64,000 nt of DNA from JAAFIP01 sp963775085 (GTDB taxonomy: Bacteria; Pseudomonadota; Gammaproteobacteria; Burkholderiales; Burkholderiaceae_C): NCBI GenBank assembly GCA_963775085.1, contig CAVZHO010000010.1, forward strand, positions 62,001 through 126,000, given 5' to 3'. The notes under the pieces were generated by a model. It saw nothing but the letters and a program-made list of their open reading frames with translations, did no database searches and was not told the DNA's origin. Positions 1 to 7,444 of this stretch are shown one piece after another. Positions within the stretch are counted from its first letter, which is position 1. Every line of letters begins with the position of its first letter. Made by a program: the position numbers and the translations under genes.

Positions 1-2
1 CC

Positions 3-326
3 AGCCTGGCCCTCACCTGCGCTATGGCATCCAGCGCTGAATTCGCAGCGAACCCAGATGCCAAGGTGCCCGCCGTAGCCTACCGCTCCGTCTTCAAAGA
101 AACCAGCTTGGGCGTGGAAAAAGGCAGCGACGATTGGCGCAAGGCCAATGACGCGGTAGGCAAGTACACCCGCGGACATATCGACATCTTGAAGCAGGAA
201 GAGCAGGACAGCGCCAAAGCGATGCCAGGCGAGATGGAAAAGCCCGCCCCAGCGCGGCCGTCAGGTGCCCCAGAGCCCAAGCCAGGCGCTTCAAAACCTA
301 TAGCTGCTCCCGCACATAAACATTAG
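3..326 (+). CDS. Small exported protein of the copper operon, 5' end outside window
   Basis: The frame is open from the first bases of the window, so the gene probably begins upstream; an ATG at 24 exists but has no clear ribosome binding site. Residues before and after that ATG (SLALTCAMASSAEF) look like the end of a signal peptide, so the product is probably periplasmic. The mature part is short and charged, contains a stretch resembling a small helical domain (DDWRKANDAVGKYTRGHID), and ends in a Pro/Ala/Lys-rich tail finishing in HKH. I do not recognise a named family. It is followed 8 bases later by the CusC-like gene, so a role in copper handling is inferred from position only. Confidence 0.6.
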   Translation, partial: SLALTCAMASSAEFAANPDAKVPAVAYRSVFKETSLGVEKGSDDWRKANDAVGKYTRGHIDILKQEEQDSAKAMPGEMEKPAPARPSGAPEPKPGASKPIAAPAHKH

Positions 327-334
327 GCTACAGC

Positions 335-1753
335 ATGAAATCATTGCATACCCTCACCTTGATAGCGGTCGCCATCGCGCTGGCAGGCTGCGCCACGCTG
401 TCGCCGGATGGCAATGCCACCGACCTGCACGCACTGACAGCGGGTAAGACTGCGGGCGTGGCTGCGCAGGTCGCCATGGCCGACAGTGCGGCCACGCGCG
501 CTGCCGTCGCCCAGTTGCTGGCAGCGCCCGTGACGGCAGAGTCTGCCGTGCGCATCGCGTTGCTCAACAACCCCGGCCTGCACGCCTCGATGGCCACGCT
601 GGGCATCAGCGACGCAGACCGCGTGCAGGCAGGCAGTTTGCCGAATCCGCACCTGAGCCTGGGCCGTTTTGTAGCGGGCGATGCCTTGGAGATTGAGCGC
701 GCATTGCGCTTTAGCGTCATCGGCCTGCTGTCCTTGCCCTGGCGTGCCAAGTGGCAAGGCCAGCAGCATGAACTGGCCAAACTGCAAGCGGCCCAAGAAG
801 TGATCAAGCTGGCGGCCGACACCCGCAGGGCCTGGATCAACGCGGTGGCGGCGCAGCAGACCGCGCAGTACATGCAAGATGCAAAATTAGCCGCCGAGGC
901 GGGCGGCGAGCTGGCCCGGCGCATGGCCCGCGTGGGCAACTGGAGCCGGCTGGACCAGGCGCGCGAGCAGGTGTTTTTGGCCGATGCCACCACGCAACTC
1001 GCCCGCGCGCAACAAAGCGCCTTTGCCGAACGCGAAAAGCTGATTCGCCTGCTGGGCCTGTGGGGCCCGCAAACCGAATTCAAGCTGGTAGAGCGCCTGC
1101 CCGACCTGCCCAAGGCGCCGCAAGCGATCGAGAACATTGAAGAACGCGCGCTGCGGGAGCGGCTGGACGTGCGCTCGGCCATGACCGAGTCGGGCTATGT
1201 GGCCAACTCGCTGGGCCTGGTCAAGGCCAGCGGTTTTATCAATGCGCTGGATGCCACCTACCGCCGCAACACGCATTTTGACAACGCCGCCGGTACCAAA
1301 GACACCACCAGAGGCTGGGAGCTGGAATTGCCCATCCCCATCTTTGACTGGGGCCATGCCAGCAACGCGCGAGCCCAGGGCGTGTACATGCAGTCGGTAG
1401 CGCGCGTGCGGCAAGTCGCCGTCAACGCCCGCAGCGAGGCGCGCGAGGCCTACCACGGCTACCGCACCGCCTATGACGTGGCGGTGCACTACCGTGACGA
1501 GGTGGTGCCGTTGCGCCAGTTCATCCAAAGCGAGGTGCTGCTGCGCTACAACGGCATGCTGCTCAGTGTGTTTGACCTGCTGGGCGACATGCGCGCGCAG
1601 ATCATGGCTGTCAACAGCGCCATCGAGGCGCAGCGCGATTTTTGGTTGCTTGATGCCGACCTGCAAACCACGCTCACCGGCACCTCCGTCGGCGCGCTCT
1701 CCGGCATGAAGGCCAGCGCGGGCGGCGCCAGCGAAGCGAAAGCGGGGCACTAA
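335..1753 (+). CDS. TolC/CusC-family outer membrane efflux lipoprotein
   Basis: Predicted outer-membrane channel of a tripartite efflux pump, probably for copper or silver. The 472-residue protein begins with a lipoprotein signal peptide ending in the lipobox LAGC, with the lipidated cysteine at residue 19. The rest has the long, Ala/Glu/Arg-rich helices of the TolC family, with the repeated pattern of two similar halves (one around residues 70-240, a second around 280-450). The length fits the family. It is followed by a multicopper oxidase and small copper proteins, which is the main reason for preferring a CusC-like role. The inner-membrane pump and adaptor are not in the window; they may lie upstream. 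Confidence 0.85.
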   Translation: MKSLHTLTLIAVAIALAGCATLSPDGNATDLHALTAGKTAGVAAQVAMADSAATRAAVAQLLAAPVTAESAVRIALLNNPGLHASMATLGISDADRVQAGSLPNPHLSLGRFVAGDALEIERALRFSVIGLLSLPWRAKWQGQQHELAKLQAAQEVIKLAADTRRAWINAVAAQQTAQYMQDAKLAAEAGGELARRMARVGNWSRLDQAREQVFLADATTQLARAQQSAFAEREKLIRLLGLWGPQTEFKLVERLPDLPKAPQAIENIEERALRERLDVRSAMTESGYVANSLGLVKASGFINALDATYRRNTHFDNAAGTKDTTRGWELELPIPIFDWGHASNARAQGVYMQSVARVRQVAVNARSEAREAYHGYRTAYDVAVHYRDEVVPLRQFIQSEVLLRYNGMLLSVFDLLGDMRAQIMAVNSAIEAQRDFWLLDADLQTTLTGTSVGALSGMKASAGGASEAKAGH

Positions 1754-1806
1754 CACCATGACCACGCAGACCCCCACCCCATACTCCCCACAGCACACAA
1801 CCCGCT

Positions 1807-3381
1807 ATGAACCGACGCAACTTTTTCAATGGTGCGGCCCTCACCGCCGTGGCCGCCGCCAGCGTGAGCAAGGTGGCCATGGCCGCCCTGCCCGAGCCGG
1901 TCACCATGACCAAGCCGGACACCGCGCCCCCACTGCTACCCCCCAACGGCCAGCCCTACAACCCGGTCGTCACGCTCAACGGCTGGACGCTGCCCTGGCG
2001 CATGAACCAGGGCGTGAAAGAGTTTCACCTGGTGGCCGAGCCCGTGGTACGCGAGGTGTCGCCAGGCTTCAAAGTCAATATGTGGGGCTACAACGGCCAG
2101 TCCCCCGGCCCCACCATCGAGGTGGTGGAAGGCGACCGCGTGCGACTGTTTGTTACCAACAAGCTGCCCGAGCACACCACCGTCCACTGGCACGGCCAGC
2201 GCCTGCCCAACGGCATGGACGGGGTAGGCGGTGTCAACCAAAAGCAAATCCCGGTGGGCAAAACCTTTGTGTATGAATTTATCGCCCGCCGACCCGGCAC
2301 CTTCATGTACCACCCGCATGCCGACGAGCAGACGCAGATGGCGATGGGCATGATGGGCTTGTGGATCACGCACCCCAAAGGCAAACATCCGCTGATCGAC
2401 GAGGTGAACCGCGATTTTTGCTTTTTGCTCAACGCCTACGACGTAGCACCCGGTGCCAAAACGCCCAAAACCAACACCATGCTGGACTTCAACATCTGGA
2501 GCTGGAACAGCCGCGTGTTCCCGGGCATTGAGTCGCTCAATGTGCGGCTGCACGACAAGGTGCGCATCCGCATTGGCAACCTGACCATGACCAACCACCC
2601 GATCCATCTGCACGGCCACGAGTTTCTGGTCACCGGCACCGACGGCGGCCCGACCCCCAAAAGCACCCGCTGGTACGAGGTCACCACCGACGTGGCCGTG
2701 GGGCAGATGCGCCAGATCGAGTTTGTCGCCGACGAAGAGGGCGACTGGGCCTTTCACTGTCACAAGAGCCACCACACCATGAACGCCATGGGCCACAACG
2801 TGCCCACCATGATTGGCGTAGACCACAAAGGCTTGGTGAAAAAAATCCAGAAACTCATCCCCGACTACATGGTGATGGGCGAGCGCGGCATGGCCGACAT
2901 GGGCGAGATGGAGATGGAGTTGCCCGACAACACCGCCCCCATGATGACCGGCACCGGCCCCTATGGCCCGGTGGAGATGGGCGGCATGTTTACCACGCTC
3001 AAAGTGCGCAAAGGCCAAAAACCCGGCGACTACAAAGACCCCGGTTGGTACACCCAGCCCGCAGGCACCCAGGCGTTTGAGTGGACAGGCAGCCTGCCCG
3101 AGCCAGCGCGCTTTACCTCTGAAATCGCCGCCAACAACGGCCTGGTCGTGGGCCTGCATAATCCGGGCCATGGCCCAGGTCATGGCCCGGGTCATGGCCC
3201 AGGTCACGCTGGGGCGCACAACGCGGCGGCGCAGGCCGGGTCACACCTTACCCGCTGCCTCCCCACGACCGCAGCCCCACCCCACCAACCTGCCCACGGT
3301 GCGCAAACCGACCGGCCATGGTGGCCACTAAACCCTGAAAAGACTTTCCATGCGATACCGACACTACTATTAAATTCGTAG
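1807..3381 (+). CDS. Tat-exported multicopper oxidase with Met- and His-rich tail; apparent 3' frameshift
   Basis: Predicted periplasmic copper oxidase (CopA/CueO-like), oxidising Cu(I) or binding excess copper. The N-terminus has a twin-arginine signal (NRRNFF, then an Ala-rich core ending near residue 28). All four copper-ligand motifs are present in order: HWHG (about 127), HPHADEQ (about 169), HPIHLHGH (about 264) and HCHKSHH (about 317). A Met-rich stretch follows (around residues 355-400), then four GHGP repeats. After AAQAGS the frame as read continues to 3381 with unconvincing sequence. Removing one base near 3240 gives AQAGHTLPAAS and an ending TVRKPTGHGGH at a TAA at 3329-3331, just before the next gene's ATG at 3350. 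I therefore infer a one-base insertion (sequencing error or real mutation) affecting only the tail. Confidence 0.85.
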   Translation: MNRRNFFNGAALTAVAAASVSKVAMAALPEPVTMTKPDTAPPLLPPNGQPYNPVVTLNGWTLPWRMNQGVKEFHLVAEPVVREVSPGFKVNMWGYNGQSPGPTIEVVEGDRVRLFVTNKLPEHTTVHWHGQRLPNGMDGVGGVNQKQIPVGKTFVYEFIARRPGTFMYHPHADEQTQMAMGMMGLWITHPKGKHPLIDEVNRDFCFLLNAYDVAPGAKTPKTNTMLDFNIWSWNSRVFPGIESLNVRLHDKVRIRIGNLTMTNHPIHLHGHEFLVTGTDGGPTPKSTRWYEVTTDVAVGQMRQIEFVADEEGDWAFHCHKSHHTMNAMGHNVPTMIGVDHKGLVKKIQKLIPDYMVMGERGMADMGEMEMELPDNTAPMMTGTGPYGPVEMGGMFTTLKVRKGQKPGDYKDPGWYTQPAGTQAFEWTGSLPEPARFTSEIAANNGLVVGLHNPGHGPGHGPGHGPGHAGAHNAAAQAGSHLTRCLPTTAAPPHQPAHGAQTDRPWWPLNPEKTFHAIPTLLLNS

Positions 3382-3863
3382 CTGCTTGCGCTCTATTTAT
3401 TTGGGCCACTGCCAGTAGTTTTGCCCACGAAAAATCAGCCCATACCAGCACCGCTGCCATCAAAAAAGAACAAAAAGCCTGGGGCATTGCGGGCGATGCC
3501 AAGGCCGTGCGGCGCAGCATCACCATTACCATGACCGACCAGATGCGCTTTAGCCCGGACAAGCTGCAAATCAAGCAGGGCGAGACGGTCAAGTTCATCA
3601 TCAAAAACCAGGGCAAGATGCTGCACGAGATGGTGATTGGCACCAAAAAGGAGCTGGACGAACACGCCGCCGTGATGGTCAAATTTCCCAACATGGAGCA
3701 CGACGAGCCCTACATGGCCCATGTAGCCCCCGGCAAGCGTGGCAGCATCACCTGGCACTTCAACCAGGCGGGCGAGTTTGACTTTGCCTGCCTGATTGCC
3801 GGCCACTACCAGGCGGGCATGGTCGGCACCATCACCGTTGCGCCTGCGCGCAAGAAAGGATGA
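3350..3863 (+). CDS. Periplasmic cupredoxin with apparent frameshift in the signal peptide
   Basis: Small blue-copper-like electron carrier or copper-binding protein. The mature domain carries the classical ligands His (MLHEM), Cys (FACLIAGH), His and Met (GHYQAGM) at the end of a plastocyanin-type fold. Without correction the reading frame has only a GTG at 3507, which would lack a signal peptide and the first strand. An ATG at 3350 with a purine-rich site (GAAAAG) upstream reads MRYRHYY and stops. Dropping one C at 3358-3359 gives a complete signal peptide, MRYDTTIKFVAACALFIWAT, joined to the cupredoxin domain. The coding region of that signal peptide matches the dispersed AGCTA repeat. Identity of the domain is firm; the start rests on the frame correction. 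Confidence 0.75.
3369..3405 (+). repeat. Dispersed AGCTA repeat, GCGC...GGGC variant, inside cupredoxin signal peptide
   Basis: The bases ATTAAATTCGTAGCTGCTTG followed by CGCTCTATTTATTTGGGC resemble the intergenic copy at 33788 and the coding copy at 5183. In the corrected cupredoxin frame it encodes VAACALFIWAT, the hydrophobic core of the signal peptide. It is read in the same frame as the copies at 5183 and 24726. Confidence 0.6.
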
Positions 3864-3981
3864 GTGCCCTTACACCCCAAAACCCTCTGCAAACTGTGAC
3901 AAAACTGCCACCCCATCGGTATCCCTGTGCGGCACCTGCCGCGTTAAATGACCACCAGACCTCCCCTTGAAGGACATCCCC

Positions 3982-4356
3982 ATGAAAAAACTCAGCTCCC
4001 TCACCTCTCTCACCGCGATCACCACGTTGCTCCTGGCCAGCGCATGGGCCCCCCTGAGCGCATCGGCGCAGACCGCAGCACCAGCAGCGCCCGCAGCGAC
4101 CGCAGCGGCCGAAAAGCCTGCCATGAAGGATGCCGCCGATGCCGAAGTGCGCAAGGTGGACAAAGAGGCCAAAAAAGTCACCCTCAAGCACGGCCCCATC
4201 AAAAACCTGGACATGCCCCCCATGACCATGGTGTTCCAGGTGCGCGACGCGGCCCTGTTTGACAAGTTGGCTGCGGGTGACAAAATCAAGTTCACCGCCG
4301 AGCAGTTGCAAGGTGCATATGTGGTGACGGGTGTAGAAAAGGTGGACGCAAAATGA
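3982..4356 (+). CDS. CusF-like periplasmic copper-binding protein
   Basis: Small periplasmic metallochaperone thought to deliver Cu(I) to a Cus-type pump. I chose the ATG at 3982 (MKKLSS) because GAAGGA sits about 8 bases upstream; a TTG at 3967 is in frame but poorly placed. The product is 124 residues: signal peptide ending ASA-QT, an Ala/Pro linker, then a CusF-like OB-fold domain with VTLKHGPIKNLDMPPMTMVF. Compared with E. coli CusF, the His and the two Met ligands are conserved, while the position of the copper-capping Trp is Met. It follows the cupredoxin after 118 bases and overlaps the next small gene by four bases. Confidence 0.85.
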   Translation: MKKLSSLTSLTAITTLLLASAWAPLSASAQTAAPAAPAATAAAEKPAMKDAADAEVRKVDKEAKKVTLKHGPIKNLDMPPMTMVFQVRDAALFDKLAAGDKIKFTAEQLQGAYVVTGVEKVDAK

Positions 4357-4490
4357 CCGAATGGCTTCCCTGTTTGTATGCGGCGACCCTGATCGCCATG
4401 GGCACGGTGGTCGCTGGCTCGCTGGGCTATACGATAGGCCGCTGGCGCGAGCAACTGGCCTTGCTGGAGATGTGCAGGCCTGAGCACTGA
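4353..4490 (+). CDS. 45-residue single-span membrane peptide
   Basis: A small reading frame whose ATG overlaps the stop of the CusF-like gene (ATGA), a typical translational coupling. It begins MTEWLPCLYAATLIAMG and continues with a glycine-rich hydrophobic segment to about residue 27, giving one membrane helix. A short charged tail (RWREQLALLEM) follows and the peptide ends CRPEH. Cys and Met residues at both ends of the helix could bind copper, but that is speculation. The coupling, the sensible amphipathic layout and the good fit in an otherwise tightly packed operon argue that it is real. No family recognised. Confidence 0.55.
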   Translation: MTEWLPCLYAATLIAMGTVVAGSLGYTIGRWREQLALLEMCRPEH

Positions 4491-4500
4491 GCGCGCCGCG

Positions 4501-5154
4501 ATGCTGTGCAGTCGGCTCAAAATTTCCGCCATGTTGGCGACGGCGTTGTTGGCCTCCCCGCTGGCCTTTGCAGGCCCGATGGGCTTTAAGGACAGCACCA
4601 TGGCCATGGGCGACTTTGGTGCCAACTGGCAAGAAGGCTGGGTGAACTACGCCCTGACACCGCGTGACGCAGTGGGCGCGGGTGGGTTGTGGATGCGCTC
4701 TGACGACAAGCAGCGCAGCCGCAGTTTTACCGAAGCCACCTACACCCGATTGGTCAAGCGCTGGAACGGCGAACACTCGCAGGCCAATGTGTGGTTTGTG
4801 CTGGGTGCGGGCGGTGTCACGGGCAACGACGTTACGGGCAACCGCAGCATGTGGGCCCCCGGCCTGTCGGTTGACTACGAGACCACCCGTGTCTATGTGT
4901 CGGGCAGTGCACGCCTGTACCGCGCGCAGGACATCAACCATGACTTCGCGTCGGCCCGCGCCGGGTTCTCGTTCTACGAGGTGGACTACGATGAAGTGCA
5001 GCCTTGGTTGGTGCTCGAGGCGCGGCGCATGCGCGGCCTGTCGGGCAAAACCGAGATCACGCCCATGCTGCGCCTGATTCATAACCGCTACTTTGTTGAA
5101 ATTGGGGTAAACAACTCCAAACAAGGACGGTTTAACTTGATGTATATTTTCTAA
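4501..5154 (+). CDS. Putative outer-membrane beta-barrel protein of copper operon
   Basis: A 217-residue exported protein. The first 24 residues form a signal peptide ending AFA. The mature part is rich in aromatic residues and alternating polar/hydrophobic strands (for example GANWQEGWVNYALTPRD, ARLYRAQDINHDFASARAGF) and ends in the aromatic residue Phe (LMYIF), as expected of an outer-membrane barrel recognised by Bam. I do not recognise a named family, but the position between a CusF-like and an HMA gene suggests a role in metal stress. An alternative is a periplasmic beta protein. The gene lies 10 bases after the 45-residue peptide. Confidence 0.7.
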   Translation: MLCSRLKISAMLATALLASPLAFAGPMGFKDSTMAMGDFGANWQEGWVNYALTPRDAVGAGGLWMRSDDKQRSRSFTEATYTRLVKRWNGEHSQANVWFVLGAGGVTGNDVTGNRSMWAPGLSVDYETTRVYVSGSARLYRAQDINHDFASARAGFSFYEVDYDEVQPWLVLEARRMRGLSGKTEITPMLRLIHNRYFVEIGVNNSKQGRFNLMYIF

Positions 5155-5167
5155 TTGGAGAGTTACC

Positions 5168-5518
5168 ATGAAATCATTTACTATTAAATCAATAGCTGCT
5201 TACGTCCTGGCGACATGGACTATGGCCTATTTACCTCTCAGTTTCGCGGCCGAATCGGTGAAAGTCACTGTCAACGGCATGGTCTGTGCTTTTTGCGCCC
5301 AGGGAATTGAAAAACGCCTGATCAAACTGCCCACCACCAAGGCGGTGTTTGTCGATTTGAAGCAGCGCATCGTCGCGGTAGAGGCCAAAGAGGGCCAGAA
5401 ACCGGACGACAAAATCATCAGTGCCGAGATCACCGAGGCGGGCTACGACGTGGTGAAACTTCAAACCAGCAGCCTGTCGGTCGCCGACATCCGCGCCGAA
5501 ATGAAAGCCAAAAAGTGA
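5168..5518 (+). CDS. Periplasmic heavy-metal-associated (HMA) domain protein
   Basis: A 116-residue exported metal-binding protein. A strong ribosome binding site (GGAG) precedes the ATG. Residues 1-28 are a signal peptide (core SIAAYVLATWTMAYLPL). The mature domain is a ferredoxin-like HMA fold with the metal site NGMVCAFC, followed by AQGIEKRLIKL and ITEAGYDV, as in copper chaperones and MerP. The stop overlaps the GTG start of the next gene (GTGA), so both are probably made together, in the way MerP partners MerT. The signal-peptide coding sequence contains a full copy of the dispersed AGCTA/GTCC-GGAC repeat. Confidence 0.85.
   Translation: MKSFTIKSIAAYVLATWTMAYLPLSFAAESVKVTVNGMVCAFCAQGIEKRLIKLPTTKAVFVDLKQRIVAVEAKEGQKPDDKIISAEITEAGYDVVKLQTSSLSVADIRAEMKAKK
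5183..5224 (+). repeat. Dispersed AGCTA/GTCC-GGAC repeat inside HMA protein signal peptide
   Basis: AATAGCTGCTTACGTCCTGG followed by CGACATGGACTATG matches the intergenic copies at 34925 and 58068 (AGCTRCTTACGTCC, then a GGACTA arm). Here it is translated as IAAYVLATWT, the signal-peptide core. Confidence 0.75.
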
Positions 5519-5925
5519 GCCTGCTCACCTCTGCCGACGGACAGCGCGAGAGCACCAGCAGCTTTGCGGCATCGCTGGTGTCGCTGTTTGCCAGTTCGTC
5601 CACCTTGGTGTGCTGCGCGCTCCCGGCCCTGCTGGTCGCGCTGGGTGCCGGTGCGGCGCTGTCGGGCCTGGTCAGCGCCTTTCCGCAACTGGTGTGGCTG
5701 TCGGAGCATAAAGCGCCTCTGTTCAGCTTTGCCGGTGCCATGCTGCTGGCCAGTGGCGCGCTGCAATGGCATCACCGCAACGCGCCCTGCCCGCTCGATG
5801 CGGCCCTGCGTGCCGCCTGCCTGCGCACCCGCAGCACCTCGCTGTGGGTGTACCTGGCCAGTGTGGGCATCTACGCAGCAGGCAGCTGGTTTGCCTTTGT
5901 TGCACCATGGCTGGCGGGCGACTAA
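5515..5925 (+). CDS. MerT-like small membrane transporter
   Basis: A 136-residue integral membrane protein with about four hydrophobic segments. The first contains vicinal cysteines in STLVCCALPALLVALGAGAAL, very like the CC pair of the MerT first helix. Further Cys residues occur in the cytoplasmic loop (NAPCPLDAALRAAC), as in MerT and MerC. The GTG start overlaps the stop of the HMA gene by four bases. By analogy with MerT-MerP it may pass a metal ion, here probably copper or mercury, from the HMA protein across the inner membrane; that is inference. It is the last gene of the operon. Confidence 0.7.
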   Translation: MSLLTSADGQRESTSSFAASLVSLFASSSTLVCCALPALLVALGAGAALSGLVSAFPQLVWLSEHKAPLFSFAGAMLLASGALQWHHRNAPCPLDAALRAACLRTRSTSLWVYLASVGIYAAGSWFAFVAPWLAGD

Positions 5926-5957
5926 AACTTCCCCTGGCTGGGGTTTATAGTAGCGGT

Positions 5958-7292
5958 ATGCCTAAAGCCATCCGCTACACCCTGATTTCCATCCGCGACC
6001 TGATGGTCTCGTTCGCCCCCTTCATTGTGCTGGGCGTGCTGCTGTTGGCACTGGCCTATTGGTGGCTCGACCCCAACCCACCCAAAACCGTCACCCTGGC
6101 CACCGGCCCCGCGCAAAGTGCCTACGACGAGTTTGGCAAAAAATACGTGGCCCAACTCAAGGCCAGCGGCATTGAGGTGAAGGTGGTAGAGACCGAGGGC
6201 TCGTCGGCCAACCTCAAGCTGCTGCGCGAAGGCAAGGTCGACGTAGGCTTCGTGCAAGGCGGCACGGGCGAGTCCAGCCCCGAGGACGAGCTGAAACTGC
6301 AGACCCTGGGCAGCCTGTTTTTAGAACCCATCTGGCTGTTCTACCGTGAAGATGCCGCCCAGCGCCTGCTCAAAGGCAGCCCAGACCAGCAAAAGCTCAC
6401 GTCGCTGACCCAGCTGGCGGGCTGGCGCGTCAACGTGGGAACCCCCGGCAGCGGCGTGCCTAACTTGATGAACCGCCTGCTCGAGAGCAACCGCGTCGAG
6501 CCGCAAAGCATCAAACTGTCTACGCTGGACCAAACTCCCGCCACCATGGCCCTGCTCAATAGTGAGACCGATGCCATCGTGTTTGCCTCCGCTCCCGAGT
6601 CGCTGATGGTGCAAATGCTGTTGCAAACCCCCGGCATCAAGCTGATGGACTTTGTGCAGGCCGAGGCCTATTCGCGCCGCTTTACCTTCCTCTCCCCGGT
6701 GGTGTTGCCGCGCGGCGTGGTGGACTTGTCGATTGACAGCCCGCCGCAAGACGTGCACCTGGCCGGGCCCACCACCTCACTGATTACCCGCAACGAAACC
6801 CACCCCGCCCTGGTGCAGCTGTTTACCACTGCTGCCCACCAAATCCACAGCACCGCAGGCTGGTTTAACAAGGCACGCGACTTCCCCAACGCCCGCCGCG
6901 ACGAGCTGCCCATGGCCAAAGAGGCCGAGCGCCAGCTGAAAACCGGGCCACCACTACTACAGCGCTACCTGTCCTTCAGCATGGCCAATTTGATCGAACG
7001 CATGTGGGTGGCGCTGGGTATCATCATCGCCATCTTGCTGCCCCTGTCGCGCGTACTGCCCCCGCTATACCAGTTCCGCGTGCGCTCACGCATCTTCCGT
7101 TGGTACGCCCAGCTGCGCGAGATAGAGCACCGCGAAAGCACCAACCCAGATGCCAACAAGGCCCTGGTCGACGAGCTGAACGTACTGGACAAAAATGTAG
7201 AGCGTATCAAAGTGCCGCTGTCGTATGTGAACGAGTTGTACGACCTGCGCTCTAACATCCATCTGGTGCGCAAGAAGCTGCTGCGGACTTGA
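5958..7292 (+). CDS. TAXI-family solute-binding protein anchored at both ends
   Basis: A 444-residue protein related to the periplasmic binding subunits of TRAP transporters of the TAXI type. The ATG at 5958 (MPKAIRYTLIS) is the natural start although the frame is open further upstream. Residues about 15-38 form an uncleaved-looking membrane helix. The binding domain follows: TLATGPAQSAYDEFGKKY, VGFVQGGT, VNVGTPGSGVPNLMNRLL. A second hydrophobic helix occurs near residues 350-370 (MWVALGIIIAILLPLS), then a charged, coiled-coil-like C-terminus. No TRAP permease gene is adjacent, so it may act with a distant permease or as a membrane-bound sensor. Confidence 0.8.
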   Translation: MPKAIRYTLISIRDLMVSFAPFIVLGVLLLALAYWWLDPNPPKTVTLATGPAQSAYDEFGKKYVAQLKASGIEVKVVETEGSSANLKLLREGKVDVGFVQGGTGESSPEDELKLQTLGSLFLEPIWLFYREDAAQRLLKGSPDQQKLTSLTQLAGWRVNVGTPGSGVPNLMNRLLESNRVEPQSIKLSTLDQTPATMALLNSETDAIVFASAPESLMVQMLLQTPGIKLMDFVQAEAYSRRFTFLSPVVLPRGVVDLSIDSPPQDVHLAGPTTSLITRNETHPALVQLFTTAAHQIHSTAGWFNKARDFPNARRDELPMAKEAERQLKTGPPLLQRYLSFSMANLIERMWVALGIIIAILLPLSRVLPPLYQFRVRSRIFRWYAQLREIEHRESTNPDANKALVDELNVLDKNVERIKVPLSYVNELYDLRSNIHLVRKKLLRT

Positions 7293-7325
7293 GGTTACTC
7301 GTATTTGTCAATAAAATATACGCAG

Positions 7326-7369
7326 AGTCCTTGTCAGCAGGATGCAAGCAGCTACACTATTTGTAGCTA
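7326..7369 (-). repeat. Dispersed AGCTA/GTCC-GGAC repeat, intergenic
   Basis: On the plus strand it reads GAGTCCTTGTCAGCAGGATG, CAAGCAGCTACACTATTTGT, AGCT: the reverse orientation of the consensus. It lies between the TAXI gene and yedK. The GTCC/GGA and TAGCT arms could form two small hairpins. Confidence 0.75.
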
Positions 7370-7444
7370 AAGTCTATTGAGTTCGATCACAAAATAGTGT
7401 TTTGAAATTCCAGTCACATCTGAAAACCTCCGTAACATGGGCCC

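Noticed and set aside
1936..3219. 427-codon minus-strand frame opposite the multicopper oxidase
   Set aside because: His/Val/Gly-rich shadow with no domain; the oxidase motifs are unambiguous.
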